From assembly GCA_963169235.1 (NCBI GenBank), contig CAUJCX010000034.1:1-35807 (forward strand): a DNA stretch of 35,807 nucleotides. Direction: 5' to 3'. The position numbers were made by a program, and so were the translations under genes. Positions 30,796-35,807 of this stretch are shown here, piece by piece (the stretch's first letter is position 1; the number at the start of each line of letters is the position of its first letter). The notes under the pieces are model-generated. The model saw nothing but the letters and a program-made list of their open reading frames with translations. It was not told the origin of the DNA and did no database searches. The stretch is from Actinomycetota bacterium. Its GTDB lineage: Bacteria > Actinomycetota > Thermoleophilia > Miltoncostaeales > Miltoncostaeaceae.

Positions 30796-32175
30796 ATGAC
30801 CCGTGCCTTCCGACTACTCGCGGGGCTTGCGGTGGCCGGTGCCCTGGCCGCCGTGTCTCCCGCCTACGCCCAGACCGTCTCCGACGCCGCGGACGCCGTG
30901 GCCGCGTCGCCGCGCGTGGAGCGCGCGCAGGAGCGCATCGCCACCGCCCAGGCCCAGGCCGACGCGGCCTCGGCGCGCCTGGCGGAGGCCCGCGCCCGCC
31001 TGGCGGCCGCGGCGCCCGAGGACGCGCCCGCACGCCGGCGCGACGTCGAACGATGGGAGGCCGTGAAGGACCTGCGCGTGCAGTCGGTACACGAGAGCGC
31101 CGAGTCCGCGGCCCAGATCGCGCGCGAGGAGGCCGACGCCGCGGCGAAGGACGCGGCCGTGCTGGACGAGCCGGCTCCCCAGGCGCAGGAGTCGCTCACC
31201 GGCATCGTGCTGGCCCCGCAGGCGGCGGCGACCGCGAGCGCCACCGCGACGGCGCCCGCGGCCGCACCCGCCTCCCCGGTGGCCGCCTCCCCCGCGGTGA
31301 CCACGTCGCCGGACGCCGCCGCGATCGACGCGTTCCTGGCCTCCAAGGGCAGCCCGCTGACGGGCCTGGGCGCCGTGTTCGTGGCCGAGGGCGACGCCGT
31401 CGGGCTCGACCCGCGCATGCTGGTGGCCATCGCCGGCGCGGAGACCGCGTTCGGCACGTACGGCCCCAGCCAGGGCATCCACAACCCGTTCGGCCTCGGC
31501 CCGGGCATGCAGTTCGCCACGTGGGCGGACGCCATCCGCTACGCCGCGCGCAACCTCGCGGGCCCGCTGTACCGCGGCGCCGGCCACGTCACCATCCCCG
31601 CGATCAACGCCGTCTGGGCCCCCGCGGGCGCGTCCAACGACCCCACCAACCTCAACTCCCACTGGTCGGGGAACGTCTCGACGTACTATGCGGCGCTGGG
31701 CGGCGACCCGTCCGGCTCGGTGTTCACGGGCGTGGCGGCGCCCGCCGCGGACGCGGCCGCGGCCATGCCGTTCGCCCCGTCCGGGGGCCTGGCGGCCGCC
31801 ACGGTGACGAACACCGGCCCCAAGGCCGCCGAGGACGCGCTGACGATGCTGGGCACGCCCAACGCCGCCGACGCCGACGGCGGGCTGGACGACATGGGCC
31901 TGGTGCGGGCCGTGTACCAGGCGCAAGGGGTGGAGCTGCCTGACCGTCCCAACGCGGTGGGCGTGGCGGGCGTGTCGGTCTCACCCGACCAGTTGCGTCC
32001 CGGGGACATCCTCTTGTTCGGCGGGCCCGACACCGGCAACGACGTCACCCACATGGGCCTGTACGCCGGCGGTGGCGTGTTCGTGCACGCGCCCGGGGCG
32101 GGCGACGTGGTGCGCCTGGCGTCCCTGTACGACGCGGCGTGGGCCAACGCGTACCTGGGTGCCCGCCGCGTCTGA
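30796..32175 (+). CDS. Secreted muramidase-like protein fused to an inactive NlpC/P60 domain
   Basis: A 459-residue exported protein. Signal peptide (LLAGLAVAGALAAVSPAYA), an Ala-rich coiled coil (about 28-125), an Ala/Thr/Pro linker, then a lysozyme-fold glucosaminidase-like domain (about 175-310) with the likely catalytic Glu216 in AIAGAETAFGTYGPSQGIHN, followed by NPFGLGPGM. The C-terminal 115 residues have the NlpC/P60 fold (LRPGDILLFGGPDTG, VTHMGLYAGGGVFVHAPG) with His419 and His431 kept, but the Cys motif DCSGL reads DDMGL (residues 365-369), so the nucleophile is lost. This domain probably binds wall peptide rather than cutting it. ATG at 30796 is chosen because GGAGG lies 5 nt upstream. 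Its end is 2 bases from the convergent deacetylase. Confidence 0.85.
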   Translation: MTRAFRLLAGLAVAGALAAVSPAYAQTVSDAADAVAASPRVERAQERIATAQAQADAASARLAEARARLAAAAPEDAPARRRDVERWEAVKDLRVQSVHESAESAAQIAREEADAAAKDAAVLDEPAPQAQESLTGIVLAPQAAATASATATAPAAAPASPVAASPAVTTSPDAAAIDAFLASKGSPLTGLGAVFVAEGDAVGLDPRMLVAIAGAETAFGTYGPSQGIHNPFGLGPGMQFATWADAIRYAARNLAGPLYRGAGHVTIPAINAVWAPAGASNDPTNLNSHWSGNVSTYYAALGGDPSGSVFTGVAAPAADAAAAMPFAPSGGLAAATVTNTGPKAAEDALTMLGTPNAADADGGLDDMGLVRAVYQAQGVELPDRPNAVGVAGVSVSPDQLRPGDILLFGGPDTGNDVTHMGLYAGGGVFVHAPGAGDVVRLASLYDAAWANAYLGARRV

Positions 32176-32177
32176 GC

Positions 32178-33137
32178 CTACGAGGCGGTGGTGCCCGCCG
32201 GAGCCGTCGTGGTGGACGCGCCCGAGCCGCCCTCGCCGGGGGCGTTGGGGAAGTCGTCGCGGATCAGGCGCATCAGGGCGTCGGGCGCGATGGTGCCCAC
32301 GGCGACCCGCCGGATGCTGAACATGGGCGCGCGCGCGTTGGCGGGCTCGGCCAGCTGGAACGCCGACGTGTAGCCCGCCTTCTGCAGCGGGCCGATGACG
32401 CGCGGGGTGGTGATGCCGAACGGGTACGCGAACGTGGTCACGGGCTTGCCGGTGATCTCCTCGAGCGTCGTCCGCGGCTGGCGGAACTGGGTGCGGAAGT
32501 CGGCCGCCGTCGTGAGCTTCGTGACCGCCTGGTGGTCCCAGCTGTGCGAGCCGATCTCGATGCCGGCCGCGGACGTCTCGGCCACCTGGTCGCGCGTCAT
32601 CCACCCCTCGTTGCCCAGCACCACCGTCATCACGAAGAACGTGGCGGTCATGCCGTGGCGCTGCAGGATGGGCAGTGCCTCGGAGTAGTGGCCCTCGGAC
32701 GCGTCGTCGAACGTCAGCACGATGGGCTTGGGCGGCAGCACCGTTCCGCGCAGCACGTGGTCGGCGTACTGGCCCGCCGTCACCGTGGTGTAGCCCGCGT
32801 CGGCGATGGCGGTGAGGTGCGCGTCGAGCTGCTCCGGGGACGTGACGTACGCGGCGCTGTCGTTGCCCGTGGGCTCGCGGATCTGGTGGTAGCACAGCAC
32901 CGGCACGGTGGCGCGGGCCAGGCGCGCGGCCGTGTCGGTGGGGGCGCCGGCGGGTACCTGGCCCACCGTCGCGGTGGTGGACGCCGGCGCGGAGCCCGCC
33001 GAGGGGCCGTCGTCGCCACCGGTGAGGCCGCGCACGGCCCAGACGACGCCCACCACGACCAGGAGCAGCGCGGCCGCCGCCACCGCGCGGCGCACGACGT
33101 ACTTGTCGAGGCCGCGGGAGCGGGACCGGGGCGTCAC
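32178..33137 (-). CDS. Membrane-anchored polysaccharide deacetylase (NodB domain)
   Basis: A 319-residue envelope enzyme. One N-terminal helix (AVAAAALLLVVVGVVWAV) anchors it outside the cell. The NodB-type domain begins PVLCYHQI and shows IVLTFDDASEGHYSEAL (the catalytic Asp and metal Asp), the metal His pair in GSHSWDHQAV, and TFAYPFGI. It should remove acetyl groups from peptidoglycan or another polysaccharide. An acidic Ser/Thr tail ends the protein. The GTG start at 33137 overlaps the stop of the cobalamin adenosyltransferase (GTGA), so the two are co-translated, an unusual pairing. Confidence 0.9.
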   Translation of the reverse strand: MTPRSRSRGLDKYVVRRAVAAAALLLVVVGVVWAVRGLTGGDDGPSAGSAPASTTATVGQVPAGAPTDTAARLARATVPVLCYHQIREPTGNDSAAYVTSPEQLDAHLTAIADAGYTTVTAGQYADHVLRGTVLPPKPIVLTFDDASEGHYSEALPILQRHGMTATFFVMTVVLGNEGWMTRDQVAETSAAGIEIGSHSWDHQAVTKLTTAADFRTQFRQPRTTLEEITGKPVTTFAYPFGITTPRVIGPLQKAGYTSAFQLAEPANARAPMFSIRRVAVGTIAPDALMRLIRDDFPNAPGEGGSGASTTTAPAGTTAS

Positions 33138-33700
33138 GGGGCGTCCGCCCCGGCCGCCGGCCGCCACAGCACGTCGTCGCCCCCGTTGGCAGTGCGCGCC
33201 AGGATGAACAGCAGGTCGGACAGCCGGTTGAGGTAGCGCAGCGCCTCCTCGTTCACCGGCTCGGCCGCGGCCAGCGCCACCACCGCCCGCTCGGCGCGAC
33301 GCGTGACCGCGCGGGCCACGTGCAGGTGCGCGGCCAGCGGCGTGCCCGCGGGCAGCACGAAGCTGGTGAGTGGCGCCAGGGCCTCGTTGGCCTCGTCGCA
33401 CCAGCGCTCCAGGCGCTCCACCTGCCCCGCGGTGACGCGCAGCGGCGGATGCGCGGGGGCGGGATGGTCGGGCGTGCACAGGTCGGCGCCGACGTCGAAC
33501 AGGTCGTTCTGCACGGCCGCCAGCCAGGCATCGACGGCCTCGTCGGCCTGCAGGCGGGCCACGCCGACGGCGCTGTTGGCCTCGTCGACCTCGCCGAACG
33601 CGGTCACCCGCAGGCCCGCCTTGCTGACCCGCGACATGTCGCCCAGGTGCGTCTGGCCGCCGTCGCCCAGGCGGGTGTAGATGCGGGTGAGCCGGACCAT
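33134..33700 (-). CDS. pduO: Cob(I)alamin adenosyltransferase, PduO type
   Basis: A 188-residue enzyme that moves the adenosyl group of ATP to cob(I)alamin, making coenzyme B12. The N-terminal ATP-binding region reads LTRIYTRLGDGGQTHLGD with MSRVSKAGLRVTAFGEVDEA next, and the C-terminal helix has EALRYLNRLSDLLFILAR, both marks of the PduO family. No B12-dependent enzyme is near. The ATG at 33700 is supported by a TAGGCT box 6 nt upstream. Its stop overlaps the deacetylase start. Confidence 0.93.
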   Translation of the reverse strand: MVRLTRIYTRLGDGGQTHLGDMSRVSKAGLRVTAFGEVDEANSAVGVARLQADEAVDAWLAAVQNDLFDVGADLCTPDHPAPAHPPLRVTAGQVERLERWCDEANEALAPLTSFVLPAGTPLAAHLHVARAVTRRAERAVVALAAAEPVNEEALRYLNRLSDLLFILARTANGGDDVLWRPAAGADAP

Positions 33701-33706
33701 GCCGCC

Positions 33707-33712
33707 AGCCTA
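33707..33712 (-). promoter_or_regulatory. -10 box of the pduO gene (leaderless)
   Basis: TAGGCT on the minus strand ends 6 nt before the ATG at 33700, inside the 23-base gap after the CAP gene. Confidence 0.5.
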
Positions 33713-33723
33713 CCGGCGCGGGG

Positions 33724-34167
33724 TCAGCCGGTGAAGTTCACCGTCACCATCAGGCCGCCGTTGCACGCCCGCGCGGCCGACACGCCCATGCGGCGGTACG
33801 AGGGGTCGAGGATGGCCGCGCGATGCGGCGCGCTGGACAGCATGGCGCGGTACACCTGGCCGGACGTGCTGCCGCCGCCGACGTTCTGGCCGGCGTGGCC
33901 GCGGGCCCACGTGCTGAGGTCGTGCCACAGCCGGCCGGCGGTGGCCATGGCCAGGCTGTGCGTGCGGGCGGGACGGGTGACGGCGCGGGAGCGCTCGAGC
34001 GGAGCGAGCCCGCTGGCGACGCGCGTGGCGTTGACGGCCTGGAAGAGCGCGCGCGACGAACGCGGCTCCTGAGAGGGGCACTGGGCGGCGTGGACGCTCG
34101 CTCCCGCCGCGCTGAAACAGGCGGAGGCGAGCATCGCCACCCTTACGGGGCGATGAATACGGGGCAC
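33724..34167 (-). CDS. Secreted CAP (SCP/PR1-like) domain protein
   Basis: A 147-residue exported protein. The signal peptide (RVAMLASACFSAAGASVHA) is followed by a CAP domain: LFQAVNATRVASGLAPLE, then THSLAMATAGRLWHDL, GQNVGGG, and SSAPHRAAILDPSYRRMGVS. In CAP proteins two His and a Glu line the cavity; here the Glu of the usual GENxG is Gln. Two Cys (in AAQCPSQ and ARACNGG) may form a disulfide. The role of bacterial CAP proteins is little known. The GTG start is backed by a TAGGGT box 6 nt upstream. Confidence 0.87.
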   Translation of the reverse strand: MPRIHRPVRVAMLASACFSAAGASVHAAQCPSQEPRSSRALFQAVNATRVASGLAPLERSRAVTRPARTHSLAMATAGRLWHDLSTWARGHAGQNVGGGSTSGQVYRAMLSSAPHRAAILDPSYRRMGVSAARACNGGLMVTVNFTG

Positions 34168-34173
34168 GGCTCG

Positions 34174-34179
34174 ACCCTA
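34174..34179 (-). promoter_or_regulatory. -10 box of the CAP gene (leaderless)
   Basis: TAGGGT on the minus strand ends 6 nt before the GTG at 34167. Confidence 0.5.
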
Positions 34180-34255
34180 GGCGGTGGGCCCGTGACACCA
34201 AGCCCAAACCGCCGATACCGGCACCTCGGACCCCGGGCCGGGTCATCCGTCCCCC

Positions 34256-35698
34256 TCACCCCGCGTCGCTTCTTGCCGCCCAATCTCGCACAAAACGCAA
34301 TGCATACGCTCGAGTCATGCCGGGACGCACGACCTGCTGCTCGCGCAGGGCCGCGACCGCCCTGGCCAGCCACGGGCCCGCGGGGAGGCCGACGGCCTCG
34401 GCGATCTCGTCGCCGCGCAGAACCGGGGGCTGTTGCACAAGCTGTCGAAGCCTCGAGGCGGTTCTCGCCAGATCGCGCGCCAGCACCAAATGCCTGCGAA
34501 TCTGGGTGTCATTCGTCTTGGGCCCGTCGGTCGCCAACCGGTCCGCGACGCTGAGCACGAGCGACTCCTCCACCACGGGCTCCAGGCGCTCGACGACCCG
34601 GTACACCTGGCGCAGCGACAGCGGCTGCCGGTGCACCATGAAGCCGATGACCAGGTGGTGGCGCACGCACGCCGCCACCGCGTCGCGCACGCGGTGCGAG
34701 AAGCGCAGGGCGTCCAGCAGCGTCGCGGCCATCTGGGCCCCCACCACGTCGTGCCGCATGAACGTGACGCGCCCGTCCGGGGCGTGGTCGCGCGTGGCGG
34801 GCTTGGCCATGTCGTGCAGCAGCAAGGCGAGCACGGCCACCTCGCGCCGGGTGAGCCCGTCCCCCACCGGCTCGGCGAGCGCCTGGGCGATGCCGGGCCC
34901 GGCGGCACCGAACACCCGCGCCGGGTCGGCGGCGATGTCCGCCCCGTGCGCGACGACCTCCAGGGTATGCCCCAGCACGTCCTTGTGGTGGTACGCGTTC
35001 TGCTCCATCCCCCGGGCCTCGCCCAGTTGCGGCGCCAGCACGGCCAGGCCGCCCAGGTCGTCGAGGGCCGCGAACGCCCGGTCGGGATGGCGCAGCCGGG
35101 TCATCGCGGCGATCTCGCCCCGCAGGCGCTCGCCGGGCGCGTCCCACAGGCGGGGCGCCGCGGCCCGGCACAGCGCGACCGTCGCGGGGTCGGCGGTGAG
35201 GCCGTGCTGCTGGCCAAGGCGCGCGGCGCGCAGGACCCGCACGGGGTCGTCGGCGAGCGCGTGGTCGCTGACGGCGCGCAGCCGCCGGGCCTCCGCGTCG
35301 GCCAGGCCACCGTACGGATCGATGACCGCCCCGTCGCCGGCGATCGCCATGGCCATCGCGTTGATGGCGAAGTCGCGGCGGCCGAGGTCGTCGTCAAGCG
35401 GGCCCTGCAGCGGCGTCACGTCGACGTCGACGGGCAGGCTCCCGCCGTGCAGGCGCCACGAGCCGAACGCGCCGGACAGGCGGAAGCGTGTGGCGCCGCT
35501 GGCCTTCGCCAGGCGCCGGGACGGCTCGGCGGCGTCGCCCGGCACCGCCACGTCCACATCGGTGACCGAGGCCCCCAGGGCCGCGTCGCGCACGCAGCCC
35601 CCCACCAGCCACGCCTCGCCCAGCGGGGCCAGCTGCGCCCGGATGTCGTCGAGGCCCGTCAGATCAGGACGCGCGGCACCCGCGCCGACACGGCGCAC
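34256..35698 (-). CDS. cca: CCA-adding tRNA nucleotidyltransferase with HD domain
   Basis: A 480-residue enzyme that adds or repairs the CCA end of tRNAs. The nucleotidyltransferase head has [20 protein letters not shown] with the two catalytic Asp, then the [15 protein letters not shown] motif and [12 protein letters not shown] of the neck. An HD hydrolase domain follows: [32 protein letters not shown] and VRHHLVIGF, which may remove phosphates at the tRNA end. The GTG start lies 40 bases inside the end of the alanine racemase gene, with GAGG 4 nt upstream; no later start would keep the catalytic head. Confidence 0.92.
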   Translation of the reverse strand: MRRVGAGAARPDLTGLDDIRAQLAPLGEAWLVGGCVRDAALGASVTDVDVAVPGDAAEPSRRLAKASGATRFRLSGAFGSWRLHGGSLPVDVDVTPLQGPLDDDLGRRDFAINAMAMAIAGDGAVIDPYGGLADAEARRLRAVSDHALADDPVRVLRAARLGQQHGLTADPATVALCRAAAPRLWDAPGERLRGEIAAMTRLRHPDRAFAALDDLGGLAVLAPQLGEARGMEQNAYHHKDVLGHTLEVVAHGADIAADPARVFGAAGPGIAQALAEPVGDGLTRREVAVLALLLHDMAKPATRDHAPDGRVTFMRHDVVGAQMAATLLDALRFSHRVRDAVAACVRHHLVIGFMVHRQPLSLRQVYRVVERLEPVVEESLVLSVADRLATDGPKTNDTQIRRHLVLARDLARTASRLRQLVQQPPVLRGDEIAEAVGLPAGPWLARAVAALREQQVVRPGMTRAYALRFVRDWAARSDAG

Positions 35699-35807
35699 GT
35701 GACCTCGTAGTTGATGGTGCCGCGCAGGGCCGCGAGCTCCTCGGCGGTGACGCGCTCGTCGCCGTCGGCGCCCAGCAGCACCACCGGCTCTCCCGGCGTC
35801 TCGGTGG
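35659..35807 (-). CDS. alr: Alanine racemase (C-terminal 49 codons only)
   Basis: The minus-strand frame entering at the right edge reads [20 protein letters not shown] then [20 protein letters not shown] and stops. This is the standard end of alanine racemase, the PLP enzyme that makes D-alanine for peptidoglycan; the segment TINYEVTC lies next to the active site of the partner subunit. It overlaps the CCA-enzyme gene by 40 bases. Confidence 0.88.
   Translation of the reverse strand, partial: TETPGEPVVLLGADGDERVTAEELAALRGTINYEVTCAVSARVPRVLI

Overview
The window is about 36 kb of very GC-rich DNA with tightly packed genes, frequent GTG starts and many 1-40 nt overlaps. The gene set points to an actinobacterium: a Gram-positive type SUF operon with a Rieske ferredoxin, SufU and SufT; a seven-iron ferredoxin; and an Mrp ATPase without its usual Cys pair. 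I would guess class Thermoleophilia (Solirubrobacterales-like), but this is an inference from protein style. No rRNA, tRNA, CRISPR array, insertion sequence or phage gene was seen.

Layout. 1-1385: dihydroxyacetone kinase subunits DhaK and DhaL (DhaL cut by the window edge). 1560-3910: a TetR regulator divergent from a DHA2-type drug efflux pump, with three matching operators between them. 3958-4344: a Phd/YefM-type antitoxin followed by the C-terminal stump of a PIN toxin. 4354-8276: a sirtuin, a GlsB-type stress membrane protein, an RpiB-like isomerase, and a YeiH-type membrane protein divergent from a LysR regulator. 8338-11281: a metallo-beta-lactamase-fold hydrolase coupled to Mrp, a DedA protein and ferredoxin. 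11321-13810: a small secreted protein, a three-gene thioesterase/amidohydrolase/unknown operon, and a small membrane protein.

13830-22691 is the iron-sulfur core. A SufR-like repressor followed by an FHA-domain protein runs leftward. The operon sufB-sufD-Rieske ferredoxin-sufC-sufS-sufU-sufT-sufA-like runs rightward. SufS with SufU supplies sulfur, SufBCD is the scaffold, and SufT and the A-type carrier act in cluster delivery. Ferredoxin and Mrp nearby fit the same theme.

22710-35807 is mostly envelope and signalling: a membrane GGDEF protein with a GGDDF motif, an acidic unknown protein, an M23 peptidase, an NlpC/P60 peptidase, a CPA1 antiporter fused to a UBP-type zinc finger, a muramidase fused to an NlpC/P60 domain that has lost its catalytic Cys, a polysaccharide deacetylase coupled to a cobalamin adenosyltransferase, a CAP-domain protein, a CCA-adding enzyme and the end of alanine racemase.

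A recurring signal runs through the window: at least ten genes have a TAnnnT (or near) -10 box placed 6-8 nt before the start codon, as expected for leaderless mRNAs. This pattern also helped choose starts. The most unusual individual items are the muramidase/pseudo-NlpC fusion (30796-32175), the nested 81-nt stem structure upstream of the GGDEF gene (24869-24949), the sufR-FHA gene pair, and the orphan antitoxin with a toxin remnant.
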